Of a stretch of DNA of 64,000 nucleotides, positions 1 through 7,615 are shown one piece after another. A model generated the notes under the pieces. It searched no databases. It was not told the DNA's origin and saw only the letters and a list, made by a program, of their open reading frames with translations. Position 1 is the first letter of the stretch, and each line of letters begins with the position of its first letter. A program made the translations under genes and the position numbers. Origin of the DNA: Paenibacillus radicibacter (GTDB lineage Bacteria > Bacillota > Bacilli > Paenibacillales > NBRC-103111); the NCBI RefSeq assembly GCF_024721995.1, contig NZ_JANQBC010000001.1:806001-870000 (forward strand), given 5' to 3'.

Positions 1-348
1 TTGCTTCTCAAGCAATGTATTAATGACACGAATTTCTTTATCTTTCTTCTTATCCGCATTACTCAAAATAATATTGTAGTGGTACATATTCGCAATATCT
101 TCAATCCCGCGTGCGACTTCAGCGAAGATCGAGTTCGAAATATCCGGAATCACTACACCAACAGTTGTCGTCTTCTTCGATGCAAGGCCTCTTGCTACTG
201 CATTCGGACGATAGCCTAGACGCTCGATTGCCTCATATACTTTCTTACGAGTTTGTGGCTTCACATTCGGGTTGTTATTCACAACACGCGATACGGTTGC
301 CATCGATACGCCAGCTTCTCTTGCTACGTCATAAATCGTTACGGTCAC
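1..348 (-). CDS. ccpA: Catabolite control protein A, N-terminal part (runs off window start)
   Basis: LacI/GalR-family transcription factor, the global carbon catabolite regulator that binds cre sites with phosphorylated HPr as co-effector. The first 116 residues are visible. They open with the LacI-type helix-turn-helix ([20 protein letters not shown]) and the hinge stretch ([20 protein letters not shown]), then enter the sugar-binding-like core ([20 protein letters not shown]). The start is a GTG at 346-348 with GGAG nine bases upstream. The reading frame is open to base 1, so the C-terminal two thirds lie outside. Naming it CcpA rather than another LacI regulator rests on the match to remembered CcpA N-termini. 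The PTS genes just downstream on the same strand fit a carbon-control neighbourhood. Confidence 0.88.
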   Translation of the reverse strand, partial: MTVTIYDVAREAGVSMATVSRVVNNNPNVKPQTRKKVYEAIERLGYRPNAVARGLASKKTTTVGVVIPDISNSIFAEVARGIEDIANMYHYNIILSNADKKKDKEIRVINTLLEKQ

Positions 349-441
349 GGCACACTCTCCATTTCAAAAATGTTTACGCTCCCAAAATGTTATACAGGTT
401 ATCATACGATAAATGAAAGCTTAATGCAACGAACCGTGCTG

Positions 442-864
442 TTAAATCGCAAATCGATCCGGTTTGAGTCGAATTTCGCTGATTTGTGCCAGTCGCCTAT
501 GAATGTCTTGAGTCCAACACGGATCTTGCAGCGTCTGCGCGAGCAGTAGCATATCAAGCAGCTCATTCATTCGTTCATCCAGGGACTTGCGAAAGACAGC
601 CATAGAGATCGGATATTCCAAATGTTTCATAAGTAGTGCCACAATCTCGGACTTCTCCTCGAACATCACCGTTAGACGCTCTTCTTGCTTCTCGTACTGA
701 CTAATTGTACTCTTCAGGTCTTCTTTAATGATCGGATACACTTCATTACTGCCACATTGTTCGCAACTATATACGGGCACATTCTCAATTTCTAGCTTGC
801 TTTGAAAAATAATCGTTCGAAGTGTAATATGTATCGAATTTCCGCATGAACAGTTTTTTTCCAT
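442..864 (-). CDS. YgiT-like zinc-finger protein of unknown function
   Basis: 140-residue cytosolic protein. The N-terminus has two cysteine pairs, MEKNCSCG and YSCEQCG about 35 residues later, which could bind one zinc ion as in YgiT/MqsA N-terminal domains. The rest is mostly charged helix (residues 50-135) with no recognised enzyme motif. An upstream in-frame codon at 894 exists, but the ATG at 864 has GAGGTG at a good distance and begins right before the cysteine cluster, so it is preferred. No helix-turn-helix domain follows the zinc finger, so it is not a complete MqsA-type antitoxin. It lies just upstream of ccpA on the same strand. Function unknown. Confidence 0.6.
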   Translation of the reverse strand: MEKNCSCGNSIHITLRTIIFQSKLEIENVPVYSCEQCGSNEVYPIIKEDLKSTISQYEKQEERLTVMFEEKSEIVALLMKHLEYPISMAVFRKSLDERMNELLDMLLLAQTLQDPCWTQDIHRRLAQISEIRLKPDRFAI

Positions 865-1014
865 GAATGACACCTCAATTGTTCCAATTGACACTCTCTA
901 TTTCTACTTTCACTCCCTGTTCTCCTTCTATTCTGACTCCTACATTTTAACGATTCGTGAAAATATGCTAGACTAGGAGAACAAAGTACTTACTCGATAC
1001 AGGAGGCATATCTT

Positions 1015-1542
1015 ATGCGTTTAGCTAATAAAAAAGTAATCTGTTTAGTAGATGAAGAATTTGAAGATTTAGAACTTTGGTATCCGATTTATCGCGTTCG
1101 TGAGGAAGGCGCTGAAGTCCATTTAGTTGGCGCAGAGAAAGGCCATACTTACATGGGCAAATATGGCGTTCCTGCGAAAAGCGACTATTCATTCGATGAA
1201 ATCGACAGTAACGATTATGATGCGATTCTTGTTCCTGGTGGTTGGGCACCAGATAAGCTTCGCCGCTACAGTAAAGTGCTACAAATGGTGCAGGAAATGG
1301 ATGCTGCGGGTAAACCAATCGGGCAAATTTGCCATGCAGGCTGGGTACTCATCTCTGCCAAAATCTTAAATGGACGCAAAGTCACTTCAACACCAGGTAT
1401 TAAAGACGATATGGAGAATGCAGGAAGTGAGTGGTTTGACGAAGCTGTCGTTGTAGATAGCAACATCGTATCCGCGCGCAGACCGCCAGATTTGCCACCT
1501 TATGCAAAAGCATTCTGCGATGCGATCGCAGCTCGTGCTTAG
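1015..1542 (+). CDS. DJ-1/PfpI family protein (type 1 glutamine amidotransferase-like)
   Basis: 175 residues, the usual length of PfpI/YraA-type proteins. The fold is recognisable: KKVICLVDEEFEDLELWYP at the N-terminus with the conserved acidic residue, ILVPGGWAPDKLRR in the middle, and the nucleophile-elbow region QICHAGWVLISA carrying the conserved cysteine followed by histidine. It ends with a PPDLPPYAKAFCDAI tail typical of the family. Members act in stress protection, as deglycases or chaperones; the exact activity is uncertain. The ATG has AGGAGG nine bases upstream. It is a single gene, divergent from the zinc-finger gene and closed by a strong terminator shared with ptsI. Confidence 0.85.
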   Translation: MRLANKKVICLVDEEFEDLELWYPIYRVREEGAEVHLVGAEKGHTYMGKYGVPAKSDYSFDEIDSNDYDAILVPGGWAPDKLRRYSKVLQMVQEMDAAGKPIGQICHAGWVLISAKILNGRKVTSTPGIKDDMENAGSEWFDEAVVVDSNIVSARRPPDLPPYAKAFCDAIAARA

Positions 1543-1552
1543 GAATCCATGT

Positions 1553-1586
1553 AAAAAGCTCCCAGCCATTAGGCTTGGGAGCTTTC
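1553..1586. terminator. Bidirectional rho-independent terminator between the PfpI gene and ptsI
   Basis: A stem of AGCTCCCA-type sequence with GCC/GGC at the top of the loop, flanked by an A-run on the left and TTTCC on the right. It can stop transcription of the PfpI-like gene on the plus strand and of ptsI on the minus strand. Confidence 0.85.
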
Positions 1587-1605
1587 CTATTCATACATCA
1601 ACTAC

Positions 1606-3342
1606 TTAGATGGATTCACACGCATTTTTCTCATTCACTTCACTTAGCATTGTATGAATCTCCTCACTTGAGCCACAAGCAAGCAGCGGTTCGAGCATCG
1701 CTTCACATTCTGACGCATTTAAGCGCATCACTTGCTGCTTCACTTGGAGCAGTGAAGGTACAGACATACTCAGTTCCTGAATGCCAAGTCCGAGCCATAG
1801 CGGCAATGCCCTCACATCACCCGCCATCTCTCCGCATACCGCAATCGAGATACCTGCCCGCTTCGCAGCATCTGCAATTAGCTTGAGCAATCGAATAACA
1901 GCAGGATGGAACGGCTCGTACAGATAAGCCACCTTCTCATTCATTCGGTCAACCGCAAGCGTATATTGAACAAGATCGTTCGTACCAATGGAGAAGAAAC
2001 TCACTTCCTTCGCAAGTACGTCCGCTATTAATGCAGCCCCAGGAACTTCGATCATAATGCCAACTTCAATATCCTGTGCATAGGCAATACCTTCTGCCAT
2101 CAATTCTGCTTTCGCTGTTTCAAGCATCGCATTCGCTTCTCTGACCTCAGCTAGCGAGCTAATCATCGGGTACATCACTTTCACATTCCCTACTGCTGCC
2201 GCTCGTAGTATTGCCCTTAATTGCGCCTTGAATCGATCTTTGCGATCTAGTGAAATACGAATTGCACGATAGCCAAGGAATGGATTATCTTCACTCACAA
2301 GCGGCCAGCAATCTGGTTTCTTATCGCCACCAATATCGAGTGTTCGAATGACAAGCGGTTTATCACCTAGAGTTTCTGCAGCCCGCACATATACTTCATA
2401 TTGTTCTTGCTCGGTCGGGAGCGTCGCGCGATCCATATACAACATCTCTGAACGGAATAATCCAACTCCAGATGCCCCATACGAAAGTGCTTTCTCTAAC
2501 TCCTTATCTGAACTCATATTCGCAGCCAAGTGAACTTCACGTCCATCTTGTGTAACAGACTCAAGACCTACAATATCCTTTAAGTTTTCACGGGAACGCA
2601 GCCATTTCATCTTACGTTCTTGATATTTAAAAATAATTGCATCATCCGGGTTCACATAAATAACACCCTCATCCCCATCTAGAATGAGGAAATCCCCTGT
2701 ATGAATCGGACGGAGTAACTTACCTTCAAGTCCAAGTACATACGGAATAGACATCGCCCGCATCATAATTGACGTATGCGAGTTCATCCCGCCAAGCATC
2801 ATTGCGACCCCAAGCACTTGATTCGGGTCTAGATGGGCAAGCTGTGAAGGTGTTAATTCTTTGCCGACTAAGAGATACGGTTCATCAGATGGCAGAAGGG
2901 TTTCTTCATGATCACCTAATAGATGTTTGAGCAGTCGATTGCCGACATCCTTGATATCTAGCGCACGCTCTTTCATATACTCATCATCGATGCCATTAAA
3001 CATATCGACAAATTTATCAATTACTTCTTTAACTGCCACTTCGGCTGCTTTGGATTGACGCTCGATAATATCTTCAATCTCATTCATGAAGACAGGATCT
3101 TCTAAGATCGCCATATGCGCATCAAAAATGTGTGATGGTTCTGGACCGATGACTTCCACAATATCTTGCTTAATGTGTTCGAGCTCATCTTTGGATGAAC
3201 GGATACCATTGTATAGCTTCTCAAACTCTCCCGCCAGATCGGATACATCGATGATTTTCTCCGGCAAATCCCACTCCCACGTCGGAACGACGAATGCCCG
3301 TCCCATTGCTATTCCCGACGATGCGCCGATGCCTTTGATCAT
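1606..3342 (-). CDS. ptsI: Phosphoenolpyruvate-protein phosphotransferase (PTS enzyme I)
   Basis: Enzyme I takes phosphate from PEP onto a histidine and passes it to HPr, the first step of all PTS sugar uptake. The 578 residues match the usual length. The phosphohistidine site GGMNSHTSI puts the active His at about residue 189, and the PEP-binding barrel carries GYRAIRISL, MIEVPGAALIAD and GTNDLVQYTLAVDR. The gene begins with an ATG that overlaps the stop codon of the upstream EIICBA gene in an ATGA arrangement, so the two are translationally coupled. No ptsH (HPr) gene accompanies it here, so HPr must be encoded elsewhere. Confidence 0.97.
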   Translation of the reverse strand: MIKGIGASSGIAMGRAFVVPTWEWDLPEKIIDVSDLAGEFEKLYNGIRSSKDELEHIKQDIVEVIGPEPSHIFDAHMAILEDPVFMNEIEDIIERQSKAAEVAVKEVIDKFVDMFNGIDDEYMKERALDIKDVGNRLLKHLLGDHEETLLPSDEPYLLVGKELTPSQLAHLDPNQVLGVAMMLGGMNSHTSIMMRAMSIPYVLGLEGKLLRPIHTGDFLILDGDEGVIYVNPDDAIIFKYQERKMKWLRSRENLKDIVGLESVTQDGREVHLAANMSSDKELEKALSYGASGVGLFRSEMLYMDRATLPTEQEQYEVYVRAAETLGDKPLVIRTLDIGGDKKPDCWPLVSEDNPFLGYRAIRISLDRKDRFKAQLRAILRAAAVGNVKVMYPMISSLAEVREANAMLETAKAELMAEGIAYAQDIEVGIMIEVPGAALIADVLAKEVSFFSIGTNDLVQYTLAVDRMNEKVAYLYEPFHPAVIRLLKLIADAAKRAGISIAVCGEMAGDVRALPLWLGLGIQELSMSVPSLLQVKQQVMRLNASECEAMLEPLLACGSSEEIHTMLSEVNEKNACESI

Positions 3343-5225
3343 TCGGTATTCCCCCCGGTATTTTCTTTAGTTTTCAGCACGACCGACATGACCGATCTTT
3401 GCCCCTTCTTAACCGCTTTATACGGAGCGAAACTCCAAGACTTCACACGATCCGAATTGGTAATCACCATCGGAGTTGCCAATGATGGACAATGTTTCTT
3501 AACCTGCTCCAAATTAAATTTAATGAGTAGTTGCCCCGTCTCCACGATATCATTTTCTTTAACGAGCGCTTGGAACCATTCCCCAGGTAAATTAGATGTA
3601 TCAATACCGATGTGAAGCAGTACTTCTAATCCCTCTTCTGTCTCAATTCCTAGCGCGTGCATCGAAGGATACACTTGAATAATCCGCCCGTCCACAGGAG
3701 CTAATAACTCCCCTTTTTCAGGGATAAAGGCAACACCATTTCCAACCATTTTACTAGCAAAAATTCGATCTGGTACTTCAGCTAGTTCAATCATCTTCCC
3801 TTGCATCGGTGCACTGAACATGACTAAACTTTGTTCTTTACGAAGTACCTTGGCAATCTCTTCTCGAATCAGTTCGGAATATGTACCGAATACCACTTGC
3901 ACATTACCCCCACCTAATCGAATGACGCCTGCTGCACCTAAGTGCTTCAGCGCCCCTGTATCCATCAAACGATCGTTAGCAAGCGTCAGTCTTAACCTTG
4001 TAATACATGCTTCTATCTTCTTAATATTATCTTTTCCACCTAATGCTTGTACGATTAGCGGCGCGCGATAAGGAATATCGCCTGCCCACTCTTCGAGTGA
4101 TGACCCTTCTTCTCGACCTGGTGTCGGAATGTCGAACCTACGAATCGCCCAGCGGAACAACCGATAATAGAGTACGCCGTATCCGAGTCCTATTGGAATA
4201 AGAAGCCACGCATTCGTTGATAGATGCAAGTTTAATAGAAAGTCAATTGCACCTGGTGAAAAAGAGAATCCATGATGAATGTCCAGCTGATAAGCCAGCC
4301 ACATCGCAGTCCCTGAAAGAAATGCATGAATGAAGAACAAATACGGAGCTACAAAAAGAAATGCAAATTCAATCGGCTCAGTCACACCCGTTAGGAACGA
4401 TGTTAACGCAGCCGTCAAGAATATCACTTTGACTTTCCCTTGTAAATCCTCACGTGCTTCCCGAATGATCGCCAGTGCAATAGCAGGCAGTGCGAACATC
4501 ATGATCGGGAACATCCCTGCCATATAAATACCAGCTGTCGGGTCTCCAGCAAAGAATCGCGGTAAATCACCGTGTACGATAGCTCCGCTTGCAGTTGTAA
4601 ATGTCCCGACTTCGAATGAGAAGAAGTTGCTTAATATATGATGCAATCCGGTTGGAATCAATAACCGCAGTAGCACACCATACATGAATGAACCGATTCC
4701 ACCCATTCCAATGAGCGTATTTCCAATTTGAGTCAGTCCACCTGTAACGATTGGCTCAATCAGCAAGGACACATAAGCAAGTCCAATTGCTGCGATCCCC
4801 GCCACGAGCGGCACAATCCTCGGACCTCCGAATGATTGCAAATACTCAGGTAAACGAACATTTTTAAATCGATGATAAATAATAGCTGCCATAATTCCAA
4901 CAAGAATGCCGCTAAGCACACCGAACTGCATACCTGGGTTTACACCTTTAATGAGCTCTGTGTACAACAAGTAGGATAGAAGTGCTGACATTCCTGAGAT
5001 TGCCGAGCTTTCTGTCAAACCTAGAGCGACGCCAACGGCAAATATATATGGCAAATAAGCAAAAATCGTATTACCCGCTAAGCGCAATGTGTCTGCAAAT
5101 GGCCCTGCATGCACAGCGTCCCACGGTAAATTACCTAGAAACAGCAATATTGCTGCTAATGGAAGCGCAATTGTAGGAAGCATTAAAGATCGTCCTAATT
5201 GCTGCAAATTCCCCATCCAATTCAA
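3339..5225 (-). CDS. PTS EIICBA permease, glucose/N-acetylglucosamine family
   Basis: Single-chain sugar permease that imports and phosphorylates a hexose. Domain order is EIIC (about 1-390, many membrane segments, with LTGVTEPIEFAFLFVAPY and IHHGFSFSPGAIDFLLN), EIIB (KIEACITRLRLTL with the phospho-cysteine), then EIIA (LLAPVDGRIIQVY, LLHIGIDTSN with the phospho-histidine). The HHGFSFS-GAID stretch reminds me more of N-acetylglucosamine permeases (NagE/NagP) than of PtsG, but the substrate is not certain. Start choice: AGGAGG lies nine bases before a TTG (LNWMGN) at 5225, while the next ATG is 18 bases away, so TTG is preferred. It overlaps ptsI by four bases. Confidence 0.9.
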   Translation of the reverse strand: MNWMGNLQQLGRSLMLPTIALPLAAILLFLGNLPWDAVHAGPFADTLRLAGNTIFAYLPYIFAVGVALGLTESSAISGMSALLSYLLYTELIKGVNPGMQFGVLSGILVGIMAAIIYHRFKNVRLPEYLQSFGGPRIVPLVAGIAAIGLAYVSLLIEPIVTGGLTQIGNTLIGMGGIGSFMYGVLLRLLIPTGLHHILSNFFSFEVGTFTTASGAIVHGDLPRFFAGDPTAGIYMAGMFPIMMFALPAIALAIIREAREDLQGKVKVIFLTAALTSFLTGVTEPIEFAFLFVAPYLFFIHAFLSGTAMWLAYQLDIHHGFSFSPGAIDFLLNLHLSTNAWLLIPIGLGYGVLYYRLFRWAIRRFDIPTPGREEGSSLEEWAGDIPYRAPLIVQALGGKDNIKKIEACITRLRLTLANDRLMDTGALKHLGAAGVIRLGGGNVQVVFGTYSELIREEIAKVLRKEQSLVMFSAPMQGKMIELAEVPDRIFASKMVGNGVAFIPEKGELLAPVDGRIIQVYPSMHALGIETEEGLEVLLHIGIDTSNLPGEWFQALVKENDIVETGQLLIKFNLEQVKKHCPSLATPMVITNSDRVKSWSFAPYKAVKKGQRSVMSVVLKTKENTGGNTE

Positions 5226-5296
5226 CTGCCGCGACCTCCTCTCTTGCTTAATGGTAAGGGCATATTGTTTTTTTGTCAAAATGATCGCATAACGAC

Positions 5297-5328
5297 AAAG
5301 AAGCTGTCTACAAAGAGACAACTTCTTC
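5297..5328 (-). terminator. Hairpin between the spore-coat gene and the EIICBA gene
   Basis: Arms AAGAAGCTGTCT and AGACAACTTCTT face each other across a short loop just downstream of the 5361-5690 gene. The T-run on the minus strand is weak, so read-through into the PTS genes cannot be excluded. Confidence 0.5.
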
Positions 5329-5360
5329 TAAATTACACACAATCATTCGTTCACCAACTA

Positions 5361-5690
5361 CTATCCATTAGGAAACTGTGTCTTATATCCACTAAACTGC
5401 TGGTATGCTTGTTGTTTATCTTGATCACAGGCTGCTTTCATCTTGTACCAACCCTTTTGGAACATGAGATCGAACAGTTCGACTTGGGATTTGTGTACGT
5501 TATTCAAGATCGTCTGGATCGAGTCATGTAACCGCGGCATCTGCATTTCATTAAGTCCTGTATTGTACCCATTCGTCAAATATTTTTCATAAGCGAGAAT
5601 GTCATTGATCAAGTCACGATCATTAATCTCTGGACCTTTCACTTGTGGTAATTGTCCAGTTTGCGGCATTGCAATTTCAACTTTTGTCAT
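5361..5690 (-). CDS. CotF-like spore coat protein
   Basis: 109-residue soluble protein rich in Gln, Lys and Asp. The segment INDRDLINDILAYEKYLTNGYNTGLNEM followed by a helical region (LHDSIQTILNNVHKSQVELFDLMFQKGWY) resembles the coat F domain, a ferritin-like helical hairpin found in spore-coat proteins. AGGAGGTG stands at a proper distance before the ATG. A smaller relative (5707-5946) lies 16 bases upstream on the same strand and a third small gene further up, so the three probably form a sporulation operon. Assignment is by pattern; a general coat-like role is likely, the exact name is not. Confidence 0.72.
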   Translation of the reverse strand: MTKVEIAMPQTGQLPQVKGPEINDRDLINDILAYEKYLTNGYNTGLNEMQMPRLHDSIQTILNNVHKSQVELFDLMFQKGWYKMKAACDQDKQQAYQQFSGYKTQFPNG

Positions 5691-5706
5691 CGTTTACACC
5701 TCCTGA

Positions 5707-5946
5707 TTACTGTAAGAATCCAAGTATTGTTTCATAATTTTGTTGATGCTTCTTTCCTGTAGACCGAATCAAATTCCCGATTTCTTGATCCTGACAACGA
5801 TTCGCTGCATCATTGCATTTTTTAATCATGAGTAGTTCCCATGACAAGTAATCCTTCACATAACTTAGTTCTTTATCTGTGAGCTGATTACGATCCGATG
5901 TTGTTGTCGTATTGCTGCTGTTAGCGTTACTGTTGCTGTTTGGCAT
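5707..5946 (-). CDS. Small coat-F-like protein
   Basis: 79 residues from the ATG at 5946, which has AGGTG nine bases upstream; a GTG twelve bases earlier is possible but less well placed. After a low-complexity Asn/Ser/Thr start (PNSNSNANSSNTTTTSDRN), the core LTDKELSYVKDYLSWELLMIKKC and the following helix (LIRSTGKKHQQNYETILGFL) resemble the short coat-F/YhcQ-type proteins of spore formers. It precedes the longer coat-like gene in the same orientation, suggesting co-expression during sporulation. No enzyme motif is seen. Confidence 0.65.
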   Translation of the reverse strand: MPNSNSNANSSNTTTTSDRNQLTDKELSYVKDYLSWELLMIKKCNDAANRCQDQEIGNLIRSTGKKHQQNYETILGFLQ

Positions 5947-5978
5947 CTTAGTGAGCACCTACCTATTCATTTCTTTTT

Positions 5979-6170
5979 TTAAAAAGAATACTGATTCGCG
6001 TAATTCGCCTCCGAGTGGAAGTCGATCTCATCTTCATACGCATCGAACTCTTCGTTATACAACGCTTCTACAGTCTGACTCGTTGCAAATTCAACATCCG
6101 CGTAAGCATGCATGCCTTCATCATTGGCATAATTAGCGTTATCCCGATCGAAATATAGACTGTTGTCCAT
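5979..6170 (-). CDS. Small acidic protein of unknown function
   Basis: 63 residues from the ATG at 6170, which is preceded by AAGGAGG at ten bases; an in-frame upstream codon at 6203 has no such signal. The protein is very rich in Asp, Glu, Asn, Tyr and Ala (for example NYANDEGMHAYADVEF) with no cysteine and no membrane segment. It heads the probable three-gene coat cluster, so a spore-associated role is plausible but unproven. The family was not recognised. Confidence 0.5.
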   Translation of the reverse strand: MDNSLYFDRDNANYANDEGMHAYADVEFATSQTVEALYNEEFDAYEDEIDFHSEANYANQYSF

Positions 6171-6269
6171 CGCATTACCCCCTCCTTTTTCAAAAAGTTG
6201 CAAGAACTAGGTAAACACATCTTTCGTAGTCTACCTGTTTCAATTCCAATTTATTTATGGAGGCGTCTT

Positions 6270-6322
6270 AAAAAAGAAAAAGCACTTGAAATTCATTTTT
6301 CAATGAATCTCAAATGCTTCTT
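6270..6322 (-). terminator. Terminator downstream of the CoA-binding protein gene
   Basis: An 18-base arm (AAGCACTTGAAATTCATT) pairs with its near-complement at 6302-6319 over a four-base loop. On the minus strand it is followed by a T-rich run. Confidence 0.8.
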
Positions 6323-6324
6323 AT

Positions 6325-6756
6325 TTAAGGGCGTTCAGGTTTAAGAATGGAGTCTTCCACCTTGATACAGCGATCCATAATAACGGTTAGTCCCGCTTCG
6401 CGTGCGATACGCTCGGCTTCCTCATTCACAATGCCAAGCTGCAACCAGAATATACGAGCCTTTATCTGTGCGGCCTGCTCTGCAACAGGAATGACTTCCT
6501 CTGGACGACGATATACATTCACAATATCCACGGGCTCTGGAATATCAAGCAAGGATGGATAGCATTTCTCCCCAAGTATGTAATCTGACTTTGAATTCGG
6601 ATTAACAGGGATAATGCGGTATCCGCGGGCTTGCATCGCTTCTGTTACCATATAGGAAGTGCGGTTAGGTCGATCCGACAAACCCACAACAGCAATAGTA
6701 CCTGCTGAAGCTAGAATTTGTTTGATCTGTTCACGTGATGGATTTTCAAAAGTCAT
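6325..6756 (-). CDS. CoA-binding domain protein (YccU family)
   Basis: 143 residues comprising one Rossmann-like CoA_binding domain. TIAVVGLSDRPNRTSYMV near residue 20 is the glycine-rich nucleotide loop, and GYRIIPVNPN, PVDIVNVYRRPEEV and IFWLQLGIVNEEA follow in the order expected for the family. The aspartate-cysteine pair MDRCIK near the C-terminus is also typical. The family binds CoA in structures, but a cellular reaction is not established. The gene stands alone with its own terminator, downstream of the peptidase-like gene in the same direction. Confidence 0.88.
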   Translation of the reverse strand: MTFENPSREQIKQILASAGTIAVVGLSDRPNRTSYMVTEAMQARGYRIIPVNPNSKSDYILGEKCYPSLLDIPEPVDIVNVYRRPEEVIPVAEQAAQIKARIFWLQLGIVNEEAERIAREAGLTVIMDRCIKVEDSILKPERP

Positions 6757-6783
6757 TTGGAATCCCTCCTAAATATGAACCTC

Positions 6784-7578
6784 TTATTGCGTATATGACA
6801 GTCCTTGCTTGCCAAGCGCTTCCCAAGACCCTAAGAATTGCTCCTTGTTAATCTTATATGCCGCCTTCCCGCCATACGGATCATTCACGTACACATTTTC
6901 TTCATCATAACCGACTAATAGTACAGCATGCTCGGAAAAGGTCGTCTTGATAGGGCCAATTGATGTATCCCACACAACCCAATTCGTCGGCTCCATGAAA
7001 TTAATCGTCGTCCATATTAAGACTGGCTTGCCTTGCGCAATTTGTGCTTCATAATCTGCGAAAGGACGCTCTGTCAAATCAAATGAGCTAGGCACATACT
7101 TCTGCATCAGCGGCAATAGTGCCTTATGATAAATGGCAAATCCCTTTGCTTTAGGTGTTGCATCCCCAACATAACCTATATTCGGATTCCCCCAAGACTT
7201 AATCGTACCGTCCTTGTTCCACTCGATCGGCGTTTCGTCTTTTGGGACTTCTTCATTAAGCTCCATCTTCGATTTATTCACTCCAGCATATTGAAGCAAC
7301 ATCGCAAGCGACGTAATTTCACATCCAGCGGGAAGCTCTGGATTTTGCCGAATTAATGGTGCTGTGATCATAGCTGAACTAGGATGTGCCACAGGTGTCA
7401 GTTCAGGTGCTGGGGTTGCCTCCACAATAGCTGGCGGCGTTGTTAACGCTAGCGGCATCTGTTTCGAATGCTGATAGCGATCATAGAATATTGCTACGAT
7501 GACACCGCTAGTTGCAAGTAAGGCTAGTATAAGAACAAAAGCTGTCCATACTTTTATTCCTCTCCAGAGTACGGTCAT
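6784..7578 (-). CDS. Membrane-anchored C39-like cysteine peptidase
   Basis: 264 residues. A single hydrophobic segment at about 10-32 (WTAFVLILALLATSGVIVAI) anchors it facing outside. A Pro/Ala/Thr linker follows to about residue 70, then a Peptidase_C39_2 domain. The triad is readable: Cys in ELPAGCEITSLAMLL (about residue 86), His in FSEHAVLLVGYD, and Asp in VYVNDPYGG. The family resembles bacteriocin-processing peptidases, but here there is no ABC transporter next to it, so the substrate is unknown; cell-wall or spore-related roles are possible. It follows aroA with a 37-base gap. Confidence 0.82.
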   Translation of the reverse strand: MTVLWRGIKVWTAFVLILALLATSGVIVAIFYDRYQHSKQMPLALTTPPAIVEATPAPELTPVAHPSSAMITAPLIRQNPELPAGCEITSLAMLLQYAGVNKSKMELNEEVPKDETPIEWNKDGTIKSWGNPNIGYVGDATPKAKGFAIYHKALLPLMQKYVPSSFDLTERPFADYEAQIAQGKPVLIWTTINFMEPTNWVVWDTSIGPIKTTFSEHAVLLVGYDEENVYVNDPYGGKAAYKINKEQFLGSWEALGKQGLSYTQ

Positions 7579-7615
7579 TTACTCATCACCAATTCATCAT
7601 TCTCGCTATAAGCGG

